DNA from: Planctomycetota bacterium
Lineage (GTDB): Bacteria > Planctomycetota > Phycisphaerae > Phycisphaerales > UBA1924
Length of the DNA: 50,034 nucleotides
Direction of reading: 5' to 3'
NCBI GenBank assembly: GCA_020831805.1
Contig: JAFIFX010000019.1
Span: 1-50,034, forward strand
The notes beneath the pieces are model-generated. The model searched no databases and was not told where the DNA came from. It saw nothing but the letters and a program-made list of their open reading frames with translations. The position numbers and the translations under genes are program-made. This document shows positions 32,890-40,782 of the stretch, in pieces (positions within the stretch are counted from its first letter, which is position 1; the number at the start of each line of letters is the position of its first letter).

Positions 32890-33167
32890 CAGTCCTCCTC
32901 GTCGAAGCCGCGCCGGACGAGATCGGCCAGGACCTCGAGGCAGGCGGGGCCGTCCTCGCCGTTGCAGACGATCTCGATCTCGGTGCCCTTGGTCGCGGCG
33001 AGCATCATGAGTTCCATGATGGACTTGCCGTCGGCGTCGACATCGCCCTGGCGCACGAGCACATCGCATGCGAACGTCTCCGCGGCGGCAGCGAAGCTGG
33101 TCGCCGGGCGCGCGTGGAGCCCGTACTTGTTGGGGATGGTCACTCTGGCCGAGATCGGTTCGGGCAA
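32889..33167 (-). CDS. HPr family phosphocarrier protein
   Basis: The 92-residue protein has the HPr fold: ARVTIPNKYGLHARPATSFA with the phosphorylatable His18, and DADGKSIMELMMLAATKGTE with Ser49 at the position used by HPr kinase. No ATG is present before the His motif. I chose TTG at 33167 because AGGAG lies seven bases upstream; GTG just before TIPNKYG is the alternative. It lies 25 bp after the ptsN-like gene and overlaps the Trm112-like gene by one base. No Enzyme I gene or sugar permease is in the window, so a regulatory (NPr-like) role is more likely than sugar transport. Confidence 0.9.
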   Translation of the reverse strand: MPEPISARVTIPNKYGLHARPATSFAAAAETFACDVLVRQGDVDADGKSIMELMMLAATKGTEIEIVCNGEDGPACLEVLADLVRRGFDEED

Positions 33168-33192
33168 GGCCGGCTCCTGGTGCGGAGGCGGC

Positions 33193-33669
33193 TTAGCCGC
33201 CCAGCTGCTGATGGTCGGCCTCGTCGAGCAGGCCGACCACCGCCTCGACCGAGTCCGACTGACGCAGGAACCGGCGGAAGGTGTCCTTGGAAAGGTTCTT
33301 GAAGATGGTCTCCATCGCCTGGAGGTGCTCCTCGGGCCGGTCGTCCGGGCTGAGGAGGAGGAAGATGGTGTAGACCGGCTGCTTGTCGAGCGCCTGGAAG
33401 TCGATGCCCTGCTGGGAGATCCCGACGGCGGCGCGGATGGTGTTGACCGAGCGGTGCTTGACATGGGGCACGGCCACGCCGCGGCCGAAACCGGTCGAGC
33501 CCTTGCGTTCGCGGTCGAGCAGCTTCTCGACCAGGCCGGGTGCGGCCTCGGCCTCGGTGGCGCCCGATGCGACCAGTGCGTCGACCAGCTCGCGGATGGC
33601 CTCGTCGCGGTCGGTGGCGGCCAGCGAGGGAACGATGGCGTCCTTGTGAACGATGTCGGTCAGCTTCAT
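33193..33669 (-). CDS. ptsN: PTS IIA-like nitrogen regulatory protein
   Basis: The 158-residue product is a fructose/mannitol-type EIIA domain: LTDIVHKDAIVPSL at the start, VEKLLDRERKGSTGFGRGVA followed by VPHVKH with the active-site His, and FLLLSPDDRPEEHLQAMETI. There is no transmembrane part, as in PtsN. It would take phosphate from an HPr-like carrier, probably the next gene. The order hpf-ptsN-HPr equals that in proteobacterial rpoN operons, minus rapZ. The ATG at 33669 lies 13 bp after hpf. Confidence 0.92.
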   Translation of the reverse strand: MKLTDIVHKDAIVPSLAATDRDEAIRELVDALVASGATEAEAAPGLVEKLLDRERKGSTGFGRGVAVPHVKHRSVNTIRAAVGISQQGIDFQALDKQPVYTIFLLLSPDDRPEEHLQAMETIFKNLSKDTFRRFLRQSDSVEAVVGLLDEADHQQLGG

Positions 33670-33682
33670 CCGATACCCCGTG

Positions 33683-33988
33683 TTAGCGTTTCTCGAGCTT
33701 GATCTTTTCCTTGAAGTCGTGGAGCTGACGCCCGGCCTTCGCGATGGCCTCGTCGATCAGCACATAGACATCGTGGCCCTGCGCCTTGGCGACGATCTCG
33801 GGGTGACTGCGCACCGACACCAGCAGCTCGGCCCAGAACAGCTCCTTTCCCTCGGCGATCTTGCCGACGGTGAACTCGTTGCTGATGATGAGATCTGCGT
33901 ACTTGTCCAGCTTGCTCACCTTCTGTTCGGCGTGCTTGCGGATCGCGTCGGTGATGTCCATATGGCGTCCGACGACGTTGGTGTCCAT
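33683..33988 (-). CDS. hpf: Ribosome hibernation promoting factor, short form
   Basis: The 101-residue protein matches HPF/RaiA: VVGRHMDITDAIRKHAEQKV then SKLDKYADLIISNEFTV, and the conserved HDVYVLIDEAIAKAGRQLHD. It lacks the C-terminal dimerisation domain of long HPF, so it resembles the short gamma-proteobacterial HPF or RaiA. Such proteins bind the 30S subunit and inactivate ribosomes in stationary phase. A GAAGGAG-type site lies before the ATG at 33988. It leads the group with ptsN, HPr and the Trm112-like gene, and follows the DUF502 gene by 42 bp. Confidence 0.93.
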   Translation of the reverse strand: MDTNVVGRHMDITDAIRKHAEQKVSKLDKYADLIISNEFTVGKIAEGKELFWAELLVSVRSHPEIVAKAQGHDVYVLIDEAIAKAGRQLHDFKEKIKLEKR

Positions 33989-34030
33989 GGCGTCTCCTTC
34001 CTGACGGGCCGACGGCCCGCACGGGTGAGT

Positions 34031-35137
34031 CTAAGCGTCCTGGCCGGTTCGATCCGGATCGATCGGCGCGCGGGATTCCTCGATGCTCTTGCGGGCTTTG
34101 GCCGCGACCGCCTCGGCCTCTTCCTGGGTGAGGGTTCGCGGCGGGCCGGGGGGCGGGAGCTTGTCGGCCCCCTCGGGGGTGAGCACGCCGGCGGTGATCA
34201 CGAACCGCAGCGCTTCCTCGACCGTCATGTCCATCGGCCGGATGCGCTCGGTCAGCACATTGATGGTAAAGCCCGTGAAGGGGGTCGGTGAGGTGGGGAT
34301 AAAGATCGACGCGACCCGCCCGCCCGCGGACTGGTCGATCGCGCGGATCGACTCGCCGGTCAGAAAGCCGACGGTCCAGATGTCCTTGGAGGGGTACTCG
34401 ACGAGGACCACCTTGGAGAAGGCCATCTTCTTCTCGCCGAGGATCAGGTCGACGACCTGCTTGACATGGGGGTAGACCTGCTTGAACCCCGGGACGGAGG
34501 TGATCAGACGCTCGACGCGGTTGTAGATCGAGCGGCCGAAGAAGTTGCCCAGCAGCAGGCCGGCGAGGTAGATCAGCAGGATGGCGATGATGAAGCCGCT
34601 GAGGTTGAGGATCCAGTAGCTGTTCCAGACGCGCCGGAACTGCTCGCGGCGCAGCTCGCGGACCATCAGCTCGTCGGGCGTGTTCGGGCGGAAGCGGCCG
34701 CGCGCCTTGGCCTGAGCGATGTCCTGGTCCGTGACGATGTACCAGCGCGGGGTCCTGAGCCCGCCTGTGCTTTCGGCCTGGGGCCCGTTGGCGTTGGCGT
34801 TGGCGTTGGCGTTGGCGTTCCGCGTTGGGGGCGGCGAAAAATCGTCGCCGCCGCCCTGATCCATGTCCCGCTCGTTGGGCAGCGGGCGGATCTCCGGCGT
34901 GGCCGGGATGGGGTTGTTGCGTCCGACCTGGTCGAAGTCGCTGTAGATCCGGGGAAACAGGTACGGGGCGGCCGCGATGAGGGTCAGTCGGGTGCCGCGG
35001 TTGATCGGCTCGGCCACGTTGGTGTAGACGAAACTGAATGCCTGCCAGAGGATCCAGAGGGTGACGATGCTGGGCAGCAGGATGGCCAGCCCACGCCCGA
35101 ACGACCGCTTGAACTCCCCGGAAAACGTCTGTGCCAT
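34031..35137 (-). CDS. DUF502 family membrane protein
   Basis: The 368-residue protein has the DUF502 plan. A first membrane helix (AILLPSIVTLWILWQAFSF, about residues 20-40) and a second (LNLSGFIIAILLIYLAGLLL, about 175-197) are followed by the conserved cytoplasmic domain IPGFKQVYPHVKQV-like (VPGFKQVYPHVKQVVDLI), VVLVEYPSKDIWTVGFLTGE and VASIFIPTSPTPFTG. The family function is not established. Between the two helices lies an insertion with an (Asn-Ala)5 run encoded by a hexanucleotide repeat. I chose ATG 35137 since the open frame upstream lacks family sequence. A C-terminal Pro/Glu-rich tail extends beyond the domain. Confidence 0.87.
   Translation of the reverse strand: MAQTFSGEFKRSFGRGLAILLPSIVTLWILWQAFSFVYTNVAEPINRGTRLTLIAAAPYLFPRIYSDFDQVGRNNPIPATPEIRPLPNERDMDQGGGDDFSPPPTRNANANANANANGPQAESTGGLRTPRWYIVTDQDIAQAKARGRFRPNTPDELMVRELRREQFRRVWNSYWILNLSGFIIAILLIYLAGLLLGNFFGRSIYNRVERLITSVPGFKQVYPHVKQVVDLILGEKKMAFSKVVLVEYPSKDIWTVGFLTGESIRAIDQSAGGRVASIFIPTSPTPFTGFTINVLTERIRPMDMTVEEALRFVITAGVLTPEGADKLPPPGPPRTLTQEEAEAVAAKARKSIEESRAPIDPDRTGQDA
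34787..34819. repeat. GTTGGC hexanucleotide tandem repeat in the DUF502 gene
   Basis: Five perfect copies of GTTGGC (34787-34816) plus GTT stand in frame within the DUF502 gene and encode alternating Asn and Ala on the minus strand. Changes in copy number would keep the frame and alter only the length of the loop between the membrane helices. Confidence 0.9.
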
Positions 35138-35275
35138 ACCGTGGAGGCTCCGCTCAAACCATGCCCGTCTGCCGGCGGGATCCGTCCCGCCGGCGGCCAT
35201 TCTACGGTGCCGCCCCGCCCGGGATCGATCCCGCGGGACTACCCTCCACCCACGGATCCGAACGGAGGACGCCGC

Positions 35276-36316
35276 ATGCGGGTACTCGTCACCGGGGGGG
35301 CGGGGTATATCGGCTCCCACGCCTGCCAGAGACTGCTCAACGACGGCCACACAGTCGTCGCGATCGACTCGCTCTACCGGGGGCACCGGGCGCCCATGGA
35401 CGCCCTGAGCGCCGGGCACCCCGGGCGTTTCGCCTTCATCCACGCGGACATCGGGGAGGGCGGACGCATCCGGGCCGCGCTGGACGAGCACGATCTCGAC
35501 ACCGTGATGCACTTCGGGGCGGTGGCCTATGTCGGCGAGTCGGTGGACGACCCGCTGTGGTACTACCGCAACAACATCGCCTCGGCCATCGCGCTGCTCG
35601 AGGCCTGCGACACCTGCCGGGACGGCCGGGGCGTGGACCGGTTCATCTTTTCCTCATCCTGCGCGACCTACGGCGACCCGCCGGAGGGCATGATCCCGGT
35701 TCCGGAGCACTGCCCGCAACACCCCACCTCGCCCTACGGGCGGACTAAGCTGCACTTCGAGCACATCCTGCTGGACTACGCGGCGCACCGGGCCAACCAG
35801 GACCGCCCGCTGGCCCTGACCATGCTGCGGTATTTCAATGTCGCCGGCAGCGACCGCACCGGTTTGCTCGGCGAGGACCACACGCCCGAGACGCACCTGA
35901 TCCCGGTGGCGATCCAGGCGGCGCAGGGCAAGCGCGAGTCCATGTCCATCTTCGGCGCCGACTATCCCACGCCGGACGGCACCTGCGTGCGCGACTACGT
36001 GCATGTCGAGGATCTGATCGACGCCCATGTGCGGGCCGCCGAGCGGGTCAAGCCCGGCCGGGCCGAGGCGTTCAATGTCGGCATCGGCAAGGGGTACTCG
36101 GTGCGGGAGATCCTCGACTCGGTCCGGCGCGTCAGCGGGAAGGACTTCCGCGTGATCGAGGCCGGACGCCGGGCCGGTGACGCCATCGCGCTCTACAACG
36201 ACCCGACGAAGATCCAACGCGATCTCGGCTGGCAGGCACAGGTCACGGACATCGACGAGATCGTCACGACCGCGTGGAACTGGATGCAGGCCCACCCGGA
36301 CGGGTACGGGGACTGA
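35276..36316 (+). CDS. galE: UDP-glucose 4-epimerase
   Basis: The 346-residue short-chain dehydrogenase interconverts UDP-glucose and UDP-galactose (or the N-acetyl forms). NAD is bound by VTGGAGYIGSHACQRLL; the catalytic residues lie in IFSSSCATYG and SPYGRTKLHFEH (Tyr-x3-Lys). YFNVAGSDRTGLLGEDHTPE, GTCVRDYVHVEDL and FNVGIGKGYSVREI are typical of GalE. GGAGG lies eight bases before the ATG at 35276; the longer open frame upstream is antisense to the DUF502 gene. The MFS gene begins seven bases after its stop. Confidence 0.94.
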   Translation: MRVLVTGGAGYIGSHACQRLLNDGHTVVAIDSLYRGHRAPMDALSAGHPGRFAFIHADIGEGGRIRAALDEHDLDTVMHFGAVAYVGESVDDPLWYYRNNIASAIALLEACDTCRDGRGVDRFIFSSSCATYGDPPEGMIPVPEHCPQHPTSPYGRTKLHFEHILLDYAAHRANQDRPLALTMLRYFNVAGSDRTGLLGEDHTPETHLIPVAIQAAQGKRESMSIFGADYPTPDGTCVRDYVHVEDLIDAHVRAAERVKPGRAEAFNVGIGKGYSVREILDSVRRVSGKDFRVIEAGRRAGDAIALYNDPTKIQRDLGWQAQVTDIDEIVTTAWNWMQAHPDGYGD

Positions 36317-36323
36317 CCCGCGC

Positions 36324-37637
36324 ATGGCCGGGAGGCTCACATCGCGCGCCCACGCGGTGCTGACCGGGGAGGACGACGGGCGGGTCTGCCGCGACATCCC
36401 GGAGGAAGCGTGCCGGGAGCAGCCGCGGAACTTCCTGATCCATGTGCTCAGCCTCGGCGCGACCAAGACGGGCGACGGGCTGGCCGACCCGAAGCTCTCG
36501 CTCGCGTGGCTGCTGACCAGCCTCGGGGCGCCCGCGGCGTTGATCGGTCTGCTCGTGCCCGTGCGCGAGGCCGGGTCGCTGCTGCCGCAGCTGATCACCG
36601 CGGGGTACATCCGCGGCCTTCCCCGGCGCAAGTGGGTCTGGGCGGCGGGCAGCTTCGTGCAGGGGCTGGCCGTGGCGGGCATGGGCGCGGCGGCGCTGAC
36701 GCTGGAAGGGGCGGCGGCGGGGTGGGCCATCGTCGGGCTGCTGGCGGTCTTCGCCCTGGCGCGCAGCGTGTGCTCGGTCAGCCATAAGGATGTGCTGGGC
36801 AAGACGGTGTCCAAGTCCACCCGGGGCACGGCCACGGGCACGGCCGCGACGATCGCGGCGCTTCTTGTGCTCGCCTTCGGTGCGGCGCTCAGCGTCGGCC
36901 TGATCCCGCTGACGGTGACGGCGATCGCCTTCGCCCTGTTCGGCGCGGCCGGCCTGTGGCTCATCGCGTCGGCCCTGTTCTGCACGCTGGCCGAGTCGCC
37001 CGGCGCGACCGCGGGCGGGGGCAACCCGATCGTGGTCGCCGTCAGCCATTTCTCGCTGCTGCGCGAGGATCCCCAGCTCGTCCGCTTCATCACCACGCGC
37101 GGGCTGCTCACCTCGACCGCGCTGGCCCCGCCGTTCATCCTGACCCTGGCCGGGGCGACGGGCCGGGACAGCCTGGCCGATCTCGGGCCGTTCGTGATCG
37201 CCTCGTCCACCGCGTCGGTGGCCAGCACCTACCTGTGGGGACGCCTGTCGGACCAATCCAGCCGGAGGGTGCTGCTGCGGTCCGGCCTGATCGGCGGGGC
37301 GGTGCTGTTCGCGGCGGCGGCCTTCGGCTGGTCCGGGCTGGACGGCGACCTGGCCCGGTGGGGCCTGCCGGTGCTGCTGTTCGTGCTGATGATCGCCTAT
37401 CAGGGCGTGCGGCTCGGGCGATCGACGCACCTGGTGGACATGGCCGACGCCGACACGCGGGCCGCGTACACCGCGCTGTCCAACACCATCATCGGGCTGA
37501 TCCTCGTCGGCGCGTCGGTCTTCGGGCTGCTGGGCGAGGCGATCGGCACGCCGGGCGTGCTGGCCGTGTTCGGGGCGATGGCCTTGGGCGCGGCGTGGAC
37601 ATCGTGGGGGCTCGAAGAGGTGCAGCAGCGGGATTGA
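36324..37637 (+). CDS. MFS transporter, substrate unknown
   Basis: The 437-residue product has about 12 hydrophobic helices after an N-terminal cytoplasmic part of about 40 residues. The loop after the second helix carries GYIRGLPRRKWVW, and the central part SKSTRGTATGTAATIA, patterns of the major facilitator superfamily. The second half includes STYLWGRLSDQSSRRVLLRS, the usual basic loop between helices 8 and 9. It follows galE by 7 bp and yedK follows by 27 bp. The substrate cannot be inferred. Starts upstream would lie inside galE. Confidence 0.85.
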   Translation: MAGRLTSRAHAVLTGEDDGRVCRDIPEEACREQPRNFLIHVLSLGATKTGDGLADPKLSLAWLLTSLGAPAALIGLLVPVREAGSLLPQLITAGYIRGLPRRKWVWAAGSFVQGLAVAGMGAAALTLEGAAAGWAIVGLLAVFALARSVCSVSHKDVLGKTVSKSTRGTATGTAATIAALLVLAFGAALSVGLIPLTVTAIAFALFGAAGLWLIASALFCTLAESPGATAGGGNPIVVAVSHFSLLREDPQLVRFITTRGLLTSTALAPPFILTLAGATGRDSLADLGPFVIASSTASVASTYLWGRLSDQSSRRVLLRSGLIGGAVLFAAAAFGWSGLDGDLARWGLPVLLFVLMIAYQGVRLGRSTHLVDMADADTRAAYTALSNTIIGLILVGASVFGLLGEAIGTPGVLAVFGAMALGAAWTSWGLEEVQQRD

Positions 37638-37664
37638 CGCCGGCCACGCCCGTACCCTCCCCGC

Positions 37665-38354
37665 ATGTGCGGACGCTTCACCCAGTTTTTCTCGTGGACC
37701 GACCTGGCCGCGACGCTCGGCGGGTTCGTGGACATCCCCGACTTTGACACCGACCGCCGGCCCCTGCAGCCGCGGTACAACCTCGCGCCGACTCAGGAGG
37801 CCGTCGCGATCCGCTCGGACGCGGGCGCCCCGCGCCTCGGCCCGATGAAGTGGGGTTTTCCCAACCCGCACCAGCCGGGCGAGGTGATCAACGCGCGGTC
37901 CGAGACGGCGGCCGAGCTGCCGATGTTCCGCGATGCCGCCGCCCGTCGCCGCTGCCTGATCCCCGCCAGCGGGTTTTACGAGTGGGACCGGCACGCGCCC
38001 GGGGGCAAGCAGCCGTGGTTTCTCCGCGCCGAGTCGGAACTGTTCCTGCTGGCCGGGCTCTGGCGCGACGGCCCGGGCGGGCCGCTGTTCGTGGTGCTCA
38101 CCTGCGACACGCCGCCGGGCTTCGAGCCGACCATCCACCACCGCATGCCGCTCGTCGTGCGTCCTGAGCACGCGGCCGCGTGGCTGGATCCGGGGGTTGA
38201 CGCGGCAGGGGCGATCGGTCTGGGGGCCCCCTTCGGCGCGCCGGAAACCTTCGGTGTGCGCGCCTGGGCGGTGTCAACGCGGGTGAACAGTGCGGGAAAC
38301 GAGGGAGCGGGGCTGCTGGAGCGGGTCGAGCCAGCGGCCGGTCTCTTCGGATAA
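37665..38354 (+). CDS. yedK: Abasic-site DNA-protein crosslinker, SRAP family
   Basis: The 229-residue protein begins MCGRFTQF, with Cys2, exposed after Met removal, as the residue that links to abasic sites. Other SRAP motifs are PRYNLAPTQEA, MKWGFPNP, INARSETAAELPMF, CLIPASGFYEW and the catalytic His in IHHRMPLVV. The family (YedK/HMCES) shields abasic sites in single-stranded DNA. The ATG is fixed because Cys must follow it. The gene lies 27 bp after the MFS gene and may be cotranscribed. No other repair genes are adjacent. Confidence 0.95.
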   Translation: MCGRFTQFFSWTDLAATLGGFVDIPDFDTDRRPLQPRYNLAPTQEAVAIRSDAGAPRLGPMKWGFPNPHQPGEVINARSETAAELPMFRDAAARRRCLIPASGFYEWDRHAPGGKQPWFLRAESELFLLAGLWRDGPGGPLFVVLTCDTPPGFEPTIHHRMPLVVRPEHAAAWLDPGVDAAGAIGLGAPFGAPETFGVRAWAVSTRVNSAGNEGAGLLERVEPAAGLFG

Positions 38355-38406
38355 CGGTCGAAGCGAGTTCCCTTTTCGAGGGGGGCGAAAGGAGTCCGAA
38401 CCCGGC

Positions 38407-38622
38407 TCAGGCTTGTTCGATGGCTTCAGCGGGCTGGGGAATATTATCTAAGACAGAAGACGGTGCGCCTAGAATGATGGAACGGATATCGCACCGACCC
38501 GCGGGCATCACCGCCAGCGAGTCGACGGTTCCCCGCGAACGGATACTCGTTTCCAGCTCGCCCTTGTCGGCGGCACCTCCGCATTTCTGGCACAGAGTGC
38601 GGTTCACGGATTCAGGCCTCAT
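38407..38622 (-). CDS. Possible small protein, one CxxC motif
   Basis: An open frame of 71 codons starts at ATG 38622, diverging from the gene at 38638 with 15 bp between. The product contains NRTLCQKCGGAADKGELETS and ends SSVLDNIPQPAEAIEQA, which looks like a small regulatory or sensor peptide. It is richer in A/T than its neighbours and uses TTA and CTA codons, rare in this genome. No family is recognised. It could also be chance coding opposite the promoter of the plus-strand gene. Confidence 0.35.
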   Translation of the reverse strand: MRPESVNRTLCQKCGGAADKGELETSIRSRGTVDSLAVMPAGRCDIRSIILGAPSSVLDNIPQPAEAIEQA

Positions 38623-38637
38623 GCCCTGGAGCCAACC

Positions 38638-39000
38638 GTGCCCACACCCGCCTCTTCACCCCTGTTGGCTTATCTGCACTCGGAGTTCCGCGAGGCCTTC
38701 GGCCAGCCTTCGAGCATGCTGGAGATGGACAGCCAGTGGTCGCTGCGCTCCGAGCCGCAGGCGCCGGCGATCTTCATTCTCGTGAATGGTTCGTACGAGA
38801 AGCCCGCGGTATGGATCTTCGATCCGTACGAGGCGGACAATGTCTGGCGCACCTCGATCACCTCGACCACCGAGGTGGACGACGCCATCTCGGTGATCAA
38901 GGGACGGATCGTTTCCGCCGCGGCCGCGTGGAAGAACAATGGGCAGGTCAATGGGCAGGTTGATGGGAAGGCTGATGGGAAGGCCGACGGCAAGGCCTGA
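38638..39000 (+). CDS. Small soluble protein with a repeat-encoded tail
   Basis: The 120-residue protein starts with GTG (GGAG six bases upstream). A globular part of about 95 residues contains LLAYLHSEFREAFGQPSSML, APAIFILVNGSYEKPAVWIF and SITSTTEVDDAISVIKGRIV. The tail NGQVNGQVDGKADGKADGKA is encoded by five copies of a 12-bp repeat ending at the stop codon. I do not recognise the fold; the strand-rich centre suggests an alpha/beta domain. It lies 82 bp before the orphan histidine kinase gene and may work with it. Confidence 0.65.
   Translation: MPTPASSPLLAYLHSEFREAFGQPSSMLEMDSQWSLRSEPQAPAIFILVNGSYEKPAVWIFDPYEADNVWRTSITSTTEVDDAISVIKGRIVSAAAAWKNNGQVNGQVDGKADGKADGKA
38938..38997 (+). repeat. 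12-bp minisatellite, five copies, at a gene's 3' end
   Basis: Five consecutive 12-mers, from AATGGGCAGGTC to GACGGCAAGGCC, form a graded series and encode Asn-Gly-Gln-Val (2 copies) and Asp-Gly-Lys-Ala (3 copies). They end right at the TGA. The unit length is a multiple of three, so copy-number change would keep the frame. The second frame reads MGRSMGRLMGRLMGRP in front of the histidine kinase. Confidence 0.9.
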
Positions 39001-39082
39001 CCCGAACCAGTTTGAGCCACCGCTTCGCGAGCCTGTTTTCTGTGCATCGTTCGTTGAACGGTATGGGAAAGGATGTGCCGTG

Positions 39083-40330
39083 ATGGAGCTGCCGACCAAC
39101 CGGCTCGAGGACGAGGCCGACCGTCTCGCCCGGCAGATCGCCGTGCGGAATCATCCCGAGGTGTCCATCGCCATCCGCTCGCGGCGCAAGTCAATTCTTC
39201 ATCTGTGGCGGACGCGGAGCGTCGAGGTGCTGCCCGACCTCGACGGCCTGACCATCACCGAGTTCGAGAACTCCATGGGCGAGATGCTCGACACGCTGGC
39301 GGGCGCGATGGCGTCCAGTGATCCGGAGTGGCTGCGACGCATCATCGCCGAATCGCCCGGTCACGGGCTGGCGCGGTTCGCGCTGGACTGCAGCCCGCAC
39401 ACACTGCTCGCCGAGGAACGCATCTTCCGTTCGGTCCTGATCACGGAGCTGCGCGAGGAACTCGGGTGTCCGCTGACCACCGATGCGGCGGCCTCGCTCC
39501 ACGAGCTTCTGGACCTGATGGGCGAGTACAGCATCCTGGCGATGGTCGCCAAACGCCGCGAGAAGCAAGAGGAAGCGATGCAGGATAAGGTCAGCGGCAT
39601 GCGCCGGCTGGCCGACCTGGGGACCCTCGTCGCCGGCATCACCCACGACGCGATGAACATCCTGCTCCCGCTCCGGATGCGCTTGGATCATCTCGATCGG
39701 GCCGATCTTTCCGAGTCGACCCGCGAGGACCTCGCGTCGATCGATCTGCTTTTCCGGCAGTTCCAGAACGCGATCGTCAACCTCCGCTGGCTGTCGGTCA
39801 AACCGTCGCGCCCCCCCGTGGTCGGCACGCCGTTGGACCTGAACCACTGGAGCATCGAGGTCGCCGAGTTCCATAAGCACGTGATCCCGTCCACCACCCG
39901 CGTGGTGTTCGAGCTGCCGCCCGAGCTACCGCCGGTTCACATCAGCTCGGCCGCCCTGTCGCAGTCGGTCTTCAACCTGATCCACAACGCCCACCAGGCC
40001 ATCGCGTCGGACCGCCCGGAGGGGCGCATCGTGGTCGGCGCGCAAGTGCGTGACGACGGCGGCGTGGATCTGACGATCGAGGACGACGGAAGGGGCATGC
40101 CGCCAGAGGTGCTGGCCCGATGCAGCGAAGCGTTCTTCACCACGCGTCACGACGGCAGCGGGCTCGGGCTGGCCATTGTGCAAACGCTGATTCTGGGCAG
40201 CGGCGGCGACATCAAGTTCGTGTCCCCGCCGCCGGGCAAGCCCCGGGGCACACGGGTGGTGCTGACGCTGCCGACAGCCCCACACAGGGCCGGCGCCGAA
40301 CGATCGAAGCGGTCCGGCGGGCGAGGGTGA
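39083..40330 (+). CDS. Soluble histidine kinase with RsbRD-like N-terminus
   Basis: The 415-residue protein has no membrane helix. Residues of about 20-160 (SILHLWRTRSVEVLPDL, GEMLDTLAGAMASSD, HTLLAEERIFRSVLITELRE) resemble the RsbR N-terminal four-helix sensor type. Then comes a histidine kinase core: dimerisation with AGITHDAMNILLPLRMRLDH (His188), N box FNLIHNAHQAI, G1 IEDDGRGMP, F box CSEAFFTTRHDGSG and G2 LGLAIV. All catalytic boxes are present. The ATG at 39083 is preferred because AAAGGA lies upstream, while the frame extended to 38939 runs through the minisatellite. No response regulator is adjacent (orphan). A Ser/Arg-rich tail follows. The signal is unknown. Confidence 0.82.
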   Translation: MELPTNRLEDEADRLARQIAVRNHPEVSIAIRSRRKSILHLWRTRSVEVLPDLDGLTITEFENSMGEMLDTLAGAMASSDPEWLRRIIAESPGHGLARFALDCSPHTLLAEERIFRSVLITELREELGCPLTTDAAASLHELLDLMGEYSILAMVAKRREKQEEAMQDKVSGMRRLADLGTLVAGITHDAMNILLPLRMRLDHLDRADLSESTREDLASIDLLFRQFQNAIVNLRWLSVKPSRPPVVGTPLDLNHWSIEVAEFHKHVIPSTTRVVFELPPELPPVHISSAALSQSVFNLIHNAHQAIASDRPEGRIVVGAQVRDDGGVDLTIEDDGRGMPPEVLARCSEAFFTTRHDGSGLGLAIVQTLILGSGGDIKFVSPPPGKPRGTRVVLTLPTAPHRAGAERSKRSGGRG

Positions 40331-40537
40331 TCCCGTTCGTTCAACACTGATCAACACCGTCCGACGCCCCTCTGTCTGAGCATTCGGCGCCGTATCCGCG
40401 TCACGATCAACACCAGGGATCGATTCCGGATCGAGCACGACGGCCATCGCCCCTCCCGCGCGGGGCCAGTCTACCTCACCGTGTTGCGCAAACAAATCCC
40501 GATTATGAGACGATGTCGGGCCGAATTCGTCATGGTC

Positions 40538-40567
40538 AAAACGACAACAACCGGCCGGGGCCGGTTG
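40538..40567 (-). terminator. Terminator after tRNA-Ile
   Basis: CAACCGGC (40548-40555) pairs with GCCGGTTG (40560-40567). On the minus strand TTGTCGTTTT follows. It lies 30 bp after the tRNA 3' end. The U tract is interrupted. Confidence 0.5.
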
Positions 40568-40597
40568 CGACGAAAATCTTCAAAGCCGTTGCGGTAG

Positions 40598-40671
<74 letters not shown>

Positions 40672-40782
40672 GTCGGGGCTCTCGCCCTCGGGCGGGCAGT
40701 ATAGACCCCGGCCCGGCGGTCGTCATCCGCGCCGGGCCCCCGGCGCGGGCGGAGAACGCGGCCCGGGCGTCCGGGAACCGGC

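Noticed and set aside
34466..35275. N-terminal extension of galE by 270 residues
   Set aside because: It is antisense to the DUF502 gene, and the Val-Gly run is only the mirrored hexamer repeat.
38938..38997. Possible CRISPR-like repeat array
   Set aside because: Units are 12 bp, contiguous without spacers and in frame with the gene, so it is a minisatellite.
39926..40495. 189-residue minus-strand frame opposite the histidine kinase end
   Set aside because: It is antisense to the ATPase boxes of the kinase, and the part beyond the kinase stop has no signal of its own.
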